From contig NZ_CP039292.1 in the NCBI RefSeq assembly GCF_004798665.1, positions 2,356,001-2,420,000 on the forward strand: 64,000 nucleotides of DNA. The letters run 5' to 3'. Origin of the DNA: Actinomyces procaprae. GTDB lineage: Bacteria; Actinomycetota; Actinomycetes; Actinomycetales; Actinomycetaceae. Shown in pieces: positions 56,522 to 64,000 of this stretch (positions are counted from its first letter, which is position 1; every line of letters begins with the position of its first letter). The translations under genes and the position numbers were made by a program. The notes below the pieces were generated by a model. It did no database searches. It was not told where the DNA came from and saw nothing but the letters and a program-made list of their open reading frames with translations.

Positions 56522-57589
56522 TCAGCCGAATATCTCGCGCCGCCCCGGAGCAATACCAATGCCTTCAACTTGCATGTTGAGGAGCCCGGTCACGGTCCTC
56601 AGCGTCCTCACAGAAACATGCGGATGATCCACAATCCGTTCATCAGTTGAAACCACGAACAAGTGCCGCCTGCCCACCTCATCAAGGCGCTCCGACATAC
56701 CCGCCACAAGACTAAACAACGGCGACCCAACTCCCGACACTAAAACTAGGCGGGCATCCTCAGAACCTTCATGCCCAGTAGAATCAGCGACAAGCCGATC
56801 AAAATACTCATCTTTCGTGTTCAGGAACACACCGCCCCGCGTCCAGTGTGTATCGTCATACCTAGTCTCATAAGAAGCGTCGTCCAAGATCGGGTCTACA
56901 ACAACGCCCCGAAATCCTGCGAGCAGAACCTGGGACAACGCAGCAGTCCCACCTTTCGACGCACCATATACAACCACTTGCGATGGCTCTAGACTCAGGC
57001 CTCCTGAAACCTGGTTGATCAGCGCACGCACATCCCAATCACGTCGCGGGTAGTTAACTGTAGGGAGATAAAACCCACCGACCACTCCATCCAGATCGGC
57101 GATCCGCAACACCGCAACACCATCAGGAAGATGCTTGGAAATACTCCGAAAGTTCGGTTCGAAGTACCTGGTCAACGACGCTTTATCGAAAGGGCTCGCC
57201 ATCGAGGAGAATACGACTACCAAAGAACCGATACGAACGCCTTCGGGGACAAACAGCTTATAAATCAGGCCAGACTCGTCAACTTTCATATCTCCCTGGC
57301 GCACTGGCTGCCAGAAAGACGGAATTCTTCTCAGATGCACGAATCTGCTTGTACGCCCATCGCTCGCGTACGCGACGAAACCGTGCTCCGCCAAGGCGAA
57401 CACCACGGGGCGAATCTCGTCAAATGTACGCGCTACACGCATCAGATTCTCATTGCCTAATACGTACCGGCCATGCTCGACCTCTATCAAATCGACCGCG
57501 TCGCACCCCTCGATGACCGACAGCGCCGCCCCAGGGCCACTGTCCAGAGACAGACGGATAGCTCTCTTTGCAAGCACTTGCACCATCAC
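56522..57589 (-). CDS. XcbB/CpsF-family capsular polysaccharide biosynthesis protein
   Basis: A 355-residue protein starting at GTG 57589 or the adjacent ATG, overlapping the stop of the upstream gene. The second half has an alpha/beta-hydrolase-like layout seen in the XcbB/CpsF capsule family: SLVVVFSSMASPFDKASLTRYF, VVVYGASKGGTAALSQVL (nucleophile elbow-like G-x-S-x-G), RGVVVDPILDDASYE, and a DERIVDH end. Members occur beside capsular phosphate-polymer synthases. Whether it is an esterase or a transferase is not settled. Last gene of the second leftward cluster; visibly lower GC than the first cluster. Confidence 0.8.
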   Translation of the reverse strand: MMVQVLAKRAIRLSLDSGPGAALSVIEGCDAVDLIEVEHGRYVLGNENLMRVARTFDEIRPVVFALAEHGFVAYASDGRTSRFVHLRRIPSFWQPVRQGDMKVDESGLIYKLFVPEGVRIGSLVVVFSSMASPFDKASLTRYFEPNFRSISKHLPDGVAVLRIADLDGVVGGFYLPTVNYPRRDWDVRALINQVSGGLSLEPSQVVVYGASKGGTAALSQVLLAGFRGVVVDPILDDASYETRYDDTHWTRGGVFLNTKDEYFDRLVADSTGHEGSEDARLVLVSGVGSPLFSLVAGMSERLDEVGRRHLFVVSTDERIVDHPHVSVRTLRTVTGLLNMQVEGIGIAPGRREIFG

Positions 57590-59190
57590 GGCCTACTTCC
57601 CATACGTCCCAGCCTACCTCCGAGGGACAAGAACAGATCCAACCAGTCCTTCCGCAAACGCTCAGCATTATTAGAGTGGGCCAACCGACGAGCGCCCGCG
57701 AAAGACATTCGTTCACGAATATCGTTATGCACCAGCAGAAGCCTAACCGCGTCGATCAGCTCATCGACATTACCAGGATCAACGATAAAGCCGCTGACCC
57801 CATCCTCAATAGCGTACCGAGCGCCATACTTAAAATCATATGCCACAGGAACGCAACCCGACATCACACACTCCATCAACGACAACGACTGCCCCTCGTA
57901 CTCCGACGGGAACAACGCAACCGCACTCGCAGCGTATTCCTTCCTCGGCGCGTCTGAAAAACCCATAAGCGAGACGTGCCCAGACAAACCGGAAGACTCG
58001 ATTGCAGCTCGTATACCATCATCTTCCGGCCCCCGCCCCCAAATATCAAGCCTCGCTTCCGGCACACTGGCCAGAATCCGCCCAAACTCCTTAACAACGT
58101 TGACGATCCCCTTCTCCGGGGACAGCCGCGATATAATCACGACTCTAAGCGGGTCACGCTCAACCTGCTCGGCAGCAGCCTGAGACTCGACGACATGTGG
58201 AATGACATAAACGTTGTCCAATGCTGGGTTCATCTTCAGCAGATCAAACTTCTGCTCATCGGTCAGTACGACTACCGCATCCATCGTTCCGAGCGCATCC
58301 AAGGTCGAACGGAGCTCCGGCTTGAACTCCGACCTTGAATAACGCCTAGAACCACCGAGATGAGAGTTGTGGAAGGTGTAAACCACCTTGAAGTTCAGCA
58401 GTGCTGATGCCCGATCCAGGGCCGGTCTCCTGAACGCCCACTCGGAAATCAAAACGTGGTCGCGCAAGACGTCGCCATTGAAATTGACAAGCCAGTACGT
58501 CAGCATTTCATTGAGGCTACCGAATACTACCTCCCGCAAATCGGCATCAAGGTAGACCCATCGCGCGGGAGCGCCGTCTTTATGCTCAACGAGCAGATAA
58601 CGCACTCCACCGTCGTTAAAGTACTCCTCGGCCTTCAGCTCGTTGTCGTCGTCGAACGACTGCACTTGGCAAACCTCGTTCTTGTCCGAAAAGCGGAGGC
58701 GACGATACCGCTTTCCAGAGGCCAACAAGTCGACGAAGACTGGCCTACGCCCCTCAGCGTCCAGTTTCTCGAAAGCAACATACTCGCCTGAACGGTAGTA
58801 CCTTCTGATCGTCGGGTCACTATCGTCGGTGCGCACTTCCGTGCAGTCCTCCCTCGCAAAGCGAGGTCTACTGGCCGGTGGCAATGTTGCCGTGGAGCGA
58901 GGAAGCTGCGCAAAGTCCCGGTACAGGTTACGCACCTCCGTACGAGGCCCCAGCCTGTCTTCGCCTCGAAGAGCGCATAGTTCGCTCTCCAACATCGGCT
59001 GGAACGCATCCACCAAGATGACGGGCCAGCCTCCGCCATCAGACAACTGCTTGCTACGTAGCACTACCGAATTCGCCAGACCGGCCGCCCTGTAGGTCAA
59101 CGGTCCACTCAAAAGCATCGGATACGTCATTCCCACAGAGCTCTCCTCGGACGCAGCGCTTCCGCCCCTCATGCGCGTGTTCGTGGTCAT
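57586..59190 (-). CDS. Poly(glycerol-phosphate) alpha-glucosyltransferase-like GT4 enzyme (TagE/TarM-like)
   Basis: A 534-residue protein; ATG 59190 lies six bases after the stop of the large gene upstream. It has the TagE/TarM plan: an N-terminal beta-rich domain with internal repeats (YYRSGEYVAFEKLDAEGRRPVFVD, YLLVEHKDGAPARWVYLDADL), DHVLISEWAFRRPAL, VYTFHNSHLGGS, VLTDEQKFDLLKM, then the C-terminal GT4 domain: ISRLSPEKGIVNVVKEF, IWGRGPEDDGIRAAIES, LFPSEYEGQSLSLMECVMSGCVPVAYDFKYG. TarM-type enzymes glycosylate wall teichoic acid, with their extra domain making a trimer. A role in decorating the polymer made by the preceding gene is inferred. Confidence 0.85.
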   Translation of the reverse strand: MTTNTRMRGGSAASEESSVGMTYPMLLSGPLTYRAAGLANSVVLRSKQLSDGGGWPVILVDAFQPMLESELCALRGEDRLGPRTEVRNLYRDFAQLPRSTATLPPASRPRFAREDCTEVRTDDSDPTIRRYYRSGEYVAFEKLDAEGRRPVFVDLLASGKRYRRLRFSDKNEVCQVQSFDDDNELKAEEYFNDGGVRYLLVEHKDGAPARWVYLDADLREVVFGSLNEMLTYWLVNFNGDVLRDHVLISEWAFRRPALDRASALLNFKVVYTFHNSHLGGSRRYSRSEFKPELRSTLDALGTMDAVVVLTDEQKFDLLKMNPALDNVYVIPHVVESQAAAEQVERDPLRVVIISRLSPEKGIVNVVKEFGRILASVPEARLDIWGRGPEDDGIRAAIESSGLSGHVSLMGFSDAPRKEYAASAVALFPSEYEGQSLSLMECVMSGCVPVAYDFKYGARYAIEDGVSGFIVDPGNVDELIDAVRLLLVHNDIRERMSFAGARRLAHSNNAERLRKDWLDLFLSLGGRLGRMGSRP

Positions 59191-59196
59191 ACTCTG

Positions 59197-62100
59197 TCAT
59201 ACTCCAAGAACCCGGACATGAGCCGCACACGCGTCGGTAAGGTAGTCGTCGATCGAGAACTCACCATGGCGCTCCCCGGCCGCAATTCGCCTCATGCCAT
59301 CAGCAATCGAATCGACGTCCGCGTGTACCAGCAGGCCACCCCCAGATTGCAATATCGAACGCGGCCCAGGAATATCCACGCTGACGACTGGAACGCCAAG
59401 CACCAACGACTCTAGGACTACGATACCCTGCCCCTCAAACAGCGAGGTCAGTACGAACACGTCAGCTCGTCGCAAGTAGCGGTATGGATTTGAGTCGTGA
59501 CCGGCGAAGAATACATGATCGGCCACACCGAGTTTTGAGGCCAGGGCGCCAAGCGCCGCGCGTTCTGGGCCGTCGCCAACTATCAACATGGCGTCGTCCT
59601 CGCCCCGGACCTTACAGAACGCCCGAATGGCGAGTGCGTTATTCTTTTCAAGCGATAGTCTGCCGACCTGCACATAAATCGTCCCGGAGTGCCTTCCCAA
59701 GAAAGCATCGCACTCCGCGCCTACTGGAACATCGGCAGCCTCGCGTATCGCTTCACAGTCCACAAGATTCGCCGCGACCTCAAACCTACCAGCCGGGTCA
59801 TCTACTAACATCGCGTTGGACTCCATCGCCGACTCCGAGACCGACGCAATGCAGTCGAACCATGGGTACACCTTTGCGACTCCGTCAAGGTACGGGAACC
59901 TTCTACGCGCTTCCCGCGCCATGTCTGAGTGCAGGTAAACCACCTTGCGAACACCTGACGGCGCTGAACCGAGTACCAGCAGCCAGTATCTCGTGTATCC
60001 CTCGAAGCAAACGGCTACGTCGAAATGCGCGTCACCGTACAGCCGTCGATACTCCCGCCCGTACATGCGGCGTAGCATGTTCATCTGCTCAGTTGACCAG
60101 AGTTCATCTCTCGACATGAAGATCGTGTTTAGCCACTGTTCTTCGGGATCACGTAGGGCGGATCCAACCAGGGGCAGGGCGTATACGTCGTCCGGTAGCG
60201 AGCGGAAGATCTCAGCACGTTCGTCGATAGGGATGATCTTCGCTCCCTCAACTGATACGGTGACACCTACGCCGTTTGCCACAAGGAACTTATTCAGCTC
60301 TCTCGCGCTGGCGGTGACTCCGTTCGGCGCGAAATGCCCCTCGAAGAGGACAGCTTCTTTCTTCCTCCTCTCTCCGGTCAACTTCGTTTGGCCAACATCA
60401 AGACCATCGAAGAGGAAGCCCAACACCCGATCCGTGGCGTTGCCGTCCTCATGCGCCCACATCTCCGCGAACTTGCCCAGATCTTCCGGCGCCGACCATT
60501 CCCTTTGGCTCACGGCAGCTGCCAGCTCGTCGCGCGTGTTTACGACCTCGACCGGTAGTTCCTCCAGCGCCATGTACAAACCACGTTCGGACTCATATTC
60601 CGCACGGTCGTACACGTACAGAATTGTTCTCACGCCCGCACCAACGGAATCGATCGCGATGGACGAGTAGTCAGACACAACGACGTCCACTGCTCCGAGC
60701 AACTCGTTTGTGTCGATATCATTAGGAACGTTTACCGCGGACGACGTGAGTCCAGCCAGACCCGATTCCATCAGGGGATGGCCGCGAAATGCTACTACGA
60801 CGTCCTCCGCGTTCATTGCAGCGAGATCGGATTCGATCTGACTCAGGTCAACCTTTTTGTCGGCCAGGTCCCCGCGCCAGGTCGGTGCAAATAGCACAAT
60901 TCTCTGGCTCGGTGATGCTCCCAGTCGGCGACGAATCGCTGTGCGTCGTTCTCCAGACAGTTTCAATGTCACGTCCATACGAGGAGAGCCAGTGACCGCG
61001 AATTCACCCGGGAATAGTCGGGCGACGTCATACCGGTCCAGCAGCACTCTGCCGGTGAACATGTTCGGAGTAGCCAGGTGTGTGACGTGAAGGAAGTTGC
61101 GAGTAGCGTTACGGTGATCCATCACGCCTGACCTGATGTCCTTGCCCAAGGTCTTCATTGGCGTCCCGTGCCATACGTTAAGGTACTTCTGTTGTTCGCG
61201 GCGGGAGAAGTACGGCGGGAACGTGTTGTTAGAGATGAGCCACCCAGCTGTCGCTAGATAGCGGATATAGGCATCCGATTGTTTTGAGATGAATATAACG
61301 TTGGTGCGCCCTCTTAAATCCTCGGGAATCCGTTCGCGATCGTTGATGACCACAACGTGGGTCATGTCCTCGCCCCGCGGTGTAGCGAGCATTCGAATGG
61401 CCAACGGCTTCACGGAGCATGTAATTGCTGATCCATGATTGCTCTCGTACAGCACAACATCTGGGTCGACCGGGAGCAGGTCGCAATACGCCACGAATAG
61501 CGCGCTCTCCTTTTGCGCGCGAGTTTTCACGTAGTCATCAACGTTCACACCATAGGGCTTGCCGAACTGTTTAGAGCTCAGGTACGTCTCGACTGCTTCG
61601 CGTTTTCTGCCTAGGCGCATAAGGCAGGCAGCGTGGTGTAGGTACGCGACGGGGTCGTGAGCTTCTAGGCGCTGCTCCGCCGCCGAGAACGCTTCATCGG
61701 CAAGGCCATCATACCGAGCATTAACAGCTGCCTCCGCAACTGCCAGGCAGCCCGGCCCGTCGCTTCGTTTCATTGCCTGCACAAGATCGTCCCGCAAGAC
61801 CTGCTCATCCCAAGCGATGTTCACCCCGTCTGGGCGCTTCTGCGGAACGTACGTAGGTAGTTCTTTGGCAGCCGCATCCACGTCGCCTGCCTTAAGCAGG
61901 CACCATATCATCCGGTATCTGCGGTAAGCATGCGGAGAGTTTGAGTTCAGTGACGCACGATACGCTGTAGCCGCCTCGGCGAAATCTCCCTTTCGTTCTA
62001 GAGCGAATGCGAGATCATACCAGGTCTTCTTTTCCGTCGGCGCAAGCTGCACGGCTCTACGCAAGTAGCTTATCGCGTCTCCCCAACGGTATTGCCGGGC

Positions 62101-62946
62101 GTATGCGAATCCCAACGCGTGTATTACTGCCGCCTCGGGCTTAGGCGTCGTTTCAACGACATGGCGGTATTCACGTGCAGCATCCTTCCAGTATCCTTTT
62201 TCCTGGAGAAGACGGCCCGCTCCTAGCTCTGTCACAATGGGGCGCTTGTCGCGCTGGACTGCGGTCAACCAATGTGCGCGCGCCTCCGTTATGTTTCCCT
62301 GCCTTGAGAGCGCGATTCCAGCGAATAGGGCATCATTGCCTTCGTCTCCGTGGCGCTCACACCATTCATATGCCCGAGCTGCCAACTGCCATTGTTTCAT
62401 GGAAAACGCCTGGCTGGCCAGCCTGCGTTGCCAGTCCAACGAGTCAGAGTGTGATTGGGCTCCCGCCTCCAGTATCTTTAGACGCTTCCATCCCGGAATA
62501 CCCTTAGATAAGTCAAGAACCAGTTCATGGGGTTCCGGGGCGGATGGGTCGAGTTCAGCCGCAATTTCGGCGCATTCTATTGCGCCCTTCAGGTCGCCTA
62601 TTTCTTTCAGGCACAGAGCCCTTCTCATATATCCGTGCGTTTCGCTCGGGCTCAGTTGAATTATGCGCGCATACGTCTCGGCGGCCGCCGTGTAGTTACT
62701 TCCGCGCTCTAGGTAATACGCTCGTCGATTCAACAGCTCAGGATCATCCCATGAGGCGCCCAATGAGGCGATGTAGTTCGCCGCTGCTTCCGGCCCGCTG
62801 CTCCTATTGATTAGGCGCGCTTTGCGTATCTGTACCTCATGGTCATCGGGAGCCAATGTGGCTAGTCTAGTCGCCGCAGCCGGAGTTTTGCTCTCCAGCC
62901 TGCGCATCATGCTTCGTACAACTCGTGTCCGTCGAGGTGCCGCCAT
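59197..62946 (-). CDS. Second giant TPR - TagF-type transferase - GT4 protein
   Basis: A 1249-residue protein, ATG 62946 with ggggtaagggag upstream, 21 bases after tagD copy 2. Same plan as the protein at 50126-53971 but diverged. Residues 30-480 are TPR-like (PEAAANYIASLG, GDLKGAIECAEIAAELDPSAPEP, GDFAEAATAYRASLNSNSP). About 500-860 is the CDP-glycerol transferase: VVLYESNHGSAITCSVKPL, YLNVWHGTPMKTLGKD, VLFAPTWRGDL, VVSDYSSIAIDSV, EYESERGLYMALEEL, HEDGNATDRVLGFLFDG. About 865-1245 is the GT4 domain: AVLFEGHFAPNGVTAS, QVGRLSLEKNNALAI, VGDGPERAALGALASKLG, LTSLFEGQGIVVLESLVLGVPV. GC is clearly lower than in the first copy. It likely builds a related but distinct polymer. Confidence 0.9.
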   Translation of the reverse strand: MAAPRRTRVVRSMMRRLESKTPAAATRLATLAPDDHEVQIRKARLINRSSGPEAAANYIASLGASWDDPELLNRRAYYLERGSNYTAAAETYARIIQLSPSETHGYMRRALCLKEIGDLKGAIECAEIAAELDPSAPEPHELVLDLSKGIPGWKRLKILEAGAQSHSDSLDWQRRLASQAFSMKQWQLAARAYEWCERHGDEGNDALFAGIALSRQGNITEARAHWLTAVQRDKRPIVTELGAGRLLQEKGYWKDAAREYRHVVETTPKPEAAVIHALGFAYARQYRWGDAISYLRRAVQLAPTEKKTWYDLAFALERKGDFAEAATAYRASLNSNSPHAYRRYRMIWCLLKAGDVDAAAKELPTYVPQKRPDGVNIAWDEQVLRDDLVQAMKRSDGPGCLAVAEAAVNARYDGLADEAFSAAEQRLEAHDPVAYLHHAACLMRLGRKREAVETYLSSKQFGKPYGVNVDDYVKTRAQKESALFVAYCDLLPVDPDVVLYESNHGSAITCSVKPLAIRMLATPRGEDMTHVVVINDRERIPEDLRGRTNVIFISKQSDAYIRYLATAGWLISNNTFPPYFSRREQQKYLNVWHGTPMKTLGKDIRSGVMDHRNATRNFLHVTHLATPNMFTGRVLLDRYDVARLFPGEFAVTGSPRMDVTLKLSGERRTAIRRRLGASPSQRIVLFAPTWRGDLADKKVDLSQIESDLAAMNAEDVVVAFRGHPLMESGLAGLTSSAVNVPNDIDTNELLGAVDVVVSDYSSIAIDSVGAGVRTILYVYDRAEYESERGLYMALEELPVEVVNTRDELAAAVSQREWSAPEDLGKFAEMWAHEDGNATDRVLGFLFDGLDVGQTKLTGERRKKEAVLFEGHFAPNGVTASARELNKFLVANGVGVTVSVEGAKIIPIDERAEIFRSLPDDVYALPLVGSALRDPEEQWLNTIFMSRDELWSTEQMNMLRRMYGREYRRLYGDAHFDVAVCFEGYTRYWLLVLGSAPSGVRKVVYLHSDMAREARRRFPYLDGVAKVYPWFDCIASVSESAMESNAMLVDDPAGRFEVAANLVDCEAIREAADVPVGAECDAFLGRHSGTIYVQVGRLSLEKNNALAIRAFCKVRGEDDAMLIVGDGPERAALGALASKLGVADHVFFAGHDSNPYRYLRRADVFVLTSLFEGQGIVVLESLVLGVPVVSVDIPGPRSILQSGGGLLVHADVDSIADGMRRIAAGERHGEFSIDDYLTDACAAHVRVLGV

Positions 62947-62967
62947 CGTGTTTTCTCCCTTACCCCT

Positions 62968-63360
62968 TTAGGATGCCTGCATGTCGTTCTTGATCTGCGT
63001 CGTCGAGATCTCCGGCGTGCGCGGGAGATAGACGACCTCACACAAGCCCGCGAGCTGCTCGTCGAACTTGCCCCTCCAGTCATCCCCCATGACGAACACG
63101 TCGATGTCGTACCGCTTGACGTCATCAACCTTCTGCTCCCACGTGTACTCCGGCACCACCAGATCCACGTACCGGATCGCCTCAAGCATCCGCCGACGCT
63201 CATCGTAGGAGAAGTAGGACTTCTTACCCTTCCCGGCATTGAACTCATCCGAGGACAACACCACCACCAGGTAGTCACCAAGCGCCCTCGCACGGCGCAA
63301 CAACTCGATATGCCCGTAGTGCAGCAGGTCGTACGTGCCGTAAGTGATGACGCGCTTCAT
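62968..63360 (-). CDS. tagD: Glycerol-3-phosphate cytidylyltransferase, copy 2
   Basis: A 130-residue protein from ATG 63360, identical to copy 1 except for the last codons (QAS instead of QRL) outside the shared segment. It makes CDP-glycerol. HxGH is in LLHYGHIELL and ISTTQIK is at the end. It heads the second leftward cluster, 21 bases before the second giant gene, and shares a related leader with copy 1 (63361-63440). Two identical enzymes feeding two diverged polymerases is odd; the identical DNA points to a very recent copy or gene conversion. Confidence 0.95.
   Translation of the reverse strand: MKRVITYGTYDLLHYGHIELLRRARALGDYLVVVLSSDEFNAGKGKKSYFSYDERRRMLEAIRYVDLVVPEYTWEQKVDDVKRYDIDVFVMGDDWRGKFDEQLAGLCEVVYLPRTPEISTTQIKNDMQAS
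62977..63360 (-). repeat. 384-bp identical repeat, copy 2 (tagD)
   Basis: Identical to 53977-54360, offset exactly 9,000 bp. See copy 1. Direct orientation. Confidence 0.95.
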
Positions 63361-63440
63361 GGGGCCTCACATGGGTAATGGGTAGTCGTTCTGAGACCGG
63401 ATGCTTGCTAAGCCAGGGCTAGCATGCCGGTCGCGATGTG
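63361..63440 (-). promoter_or_regulatory. Leader shared by both tagD genes
   Basis: Upstream of both tagD starts the DNA is related: atgggtaatgggtag(c/t)cgtt then gacc(a/g)gatgcttgc(c/t)aa, with a few changes, at 54371-54410 and 63371-63410. On the minus strand this covers the expected promoter and leader. It points to a duplicated control region with slower decay than random DNA. Promoter boxes are not certain. Confidence 0.5.
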
Positions 63441-63518
63441 AGGATCCTATCCAAGGTGCCGCGCCCCGCCTCCCCTGTGAGTGCGCTTACAGGATCACGA
63501 AACGGCGCCAATCCGCGA

Positions 63519-64000
63519 CTACAGGTGCGGCTGCCGCGCCTGCTCCGGCAAACGGACGCAGAGCGCGAGCGGACACTCCCGCTCTGCGCCGTCACCGTGG
63601 TCCACGTAGCCGCAGGCCCGCCCCCAGTACCTCGCCGGGGCAGCCGATTCGGTGACGGCATCCTGCGTGTACAGGCTTGTCACTCGGCCCGAGGCGATGA
63701 TGGCCACCGCCTCCTCACCCTTCCAAAGCAGCATGCGGGCTCGTGCCGCCGCGCTCAGATGCGGCCACGGAGCGCGGCGGATCGACTCAGCGTCGAGCTG
63801 CTCCACCAGTCGACGCACCAATGCCTCGTGCCTGGTGCTCAGGCCCGGGATGTCCGGCGCCTCGCCGCGGTCCACGACGCCGAAGTACCAGCCCAGGTCA
63901 TACAGGACCGTCTGCTGCGCCCAGGGGGCGGCGCCGGTTTCCTCCAGGTAGGGCAGGTAGCGGTCGGTGAACTGCTCGATGTATCGCCCTGGTTTGTCCC
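63519..64000 (-). CDS. C-terminal part of a putative GT2-type glycosyltransferase, cut by window edge
   Basis: The frame is open from the window edge to TGA/TAG at 63519 on the minus strand; the start lies beyond 64000. The visible about 160 residues read RYIEQFTDRYLPYLEETGAAPWAQQTVLYDLGWYF, then LSTRHEALVRRLVEQLDAESI and MLLWKGEEAVAIIA. This text resembles the region after the GT2 domain in teichoic-acid type glycosyltransferases of actinobacteria, where a helical domain with an LYxxxWY segment follows. The catalytic domain is not in view, so the call is tentative. It is the next leftward gene before tagD copy 2; a 158-bp gap separates them. Confidence 0.5.
   Translation of the reverse strand, partial: DKPGRYIEQFTDRYLPYLEETGAAPWAQQTVLYDLGWYFGVVDRGEAPDIPGLSTRHEALVRRLVEQLDAESIRRAPWPHLSAAARARMLLWKGEEAVAIIASGRVTSLYTQDAVTESAAPARYWGRACGYVDHGDGAERECPLALCVRLPEQARQPHL

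Overview
The window is high-GC DNA from a Gram-positive actinobacterium, most likely an Actinomyces or close relative of the Actinomycetaceae. This inference rests on base composition, frequent GTG starts, dense ATGA/GTGA-coupled genes, an actinobacterial type oligoribonuclease and tRNA-His, and HK97-type actinophage gene families. No rRNA or species marker is present, so the genus is an inference.

Bases 1 to about 32,898 are the right-hand part of an integrated siphophage; its left end with integrase and repressor lies outside the window. A leftward block of rightward early genes (3-9985) encodes winged-helix and ParB-like proteins, a possible clamp-like protein, a glutaredoxin, a RusA resolvase, a methyltransferase fragment, an HNH replication-type protein with an embedded 11-bp iteron-like array, and a small excisionase-like HTH protein. 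A potassium channel gene on the opposite strand (10084-10818) separates this block from the late operon. The late operon runs HNH - HTH - TerS - TerL - portal/MuF - protease - capsid - connectors - tail tube - GpG/GpGT - tape measure - Dit - tail hub - fibres - lysin - holins. A convergent HicA/HicB-like pair, a triple 12-bp repeat and a tRNA 3' fragment (attR) close the prophage.

Bases 33,000-39,300 are host chromosome: a small membrane protein, oligoribonuclease, tRNA-His, a remnant of an IS5-like transposase, a frameshifted DUF488 gene, a lipoprotein polysaccharide deacetylase, citramalate synthase and a DUF6270 protein.

Bases 39,388-64,000 form a large glycopolymer locus. The rightward half makes and exports a lipid-linked glycan (UDP-GlcNAc 2-epimerase, membrane nucleotide-sugar dehydratase, WecA-like initiating transferase, two GT4 enzymes, and an ABC-2 permease plus ATPase). 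The leftward half is teichoic-acid-like: two cytidylyltransferase genes (tagD) whose coding sequences are identical and lie exactly 9,000 bp apart, each followed by a giant protein of about 1,250-1,280 residues that joins a TPR array, a TagF-type glycerophosphotransferase and a GT4 glycosyltransferase. A GT92-like enzyme, a TarM/TagE-like glucosyltransferase and an XcbB/CpsF-like protein accompany them. About 2.1 kb of decayed transposase and repeats lies between the two modules.

Five genes (glutaredoxin, TerL, a tail fibre twice, and DUF488) are broken by apparent single-base insertions, all in the same direction. This is either real decay or a systematic sequence error.
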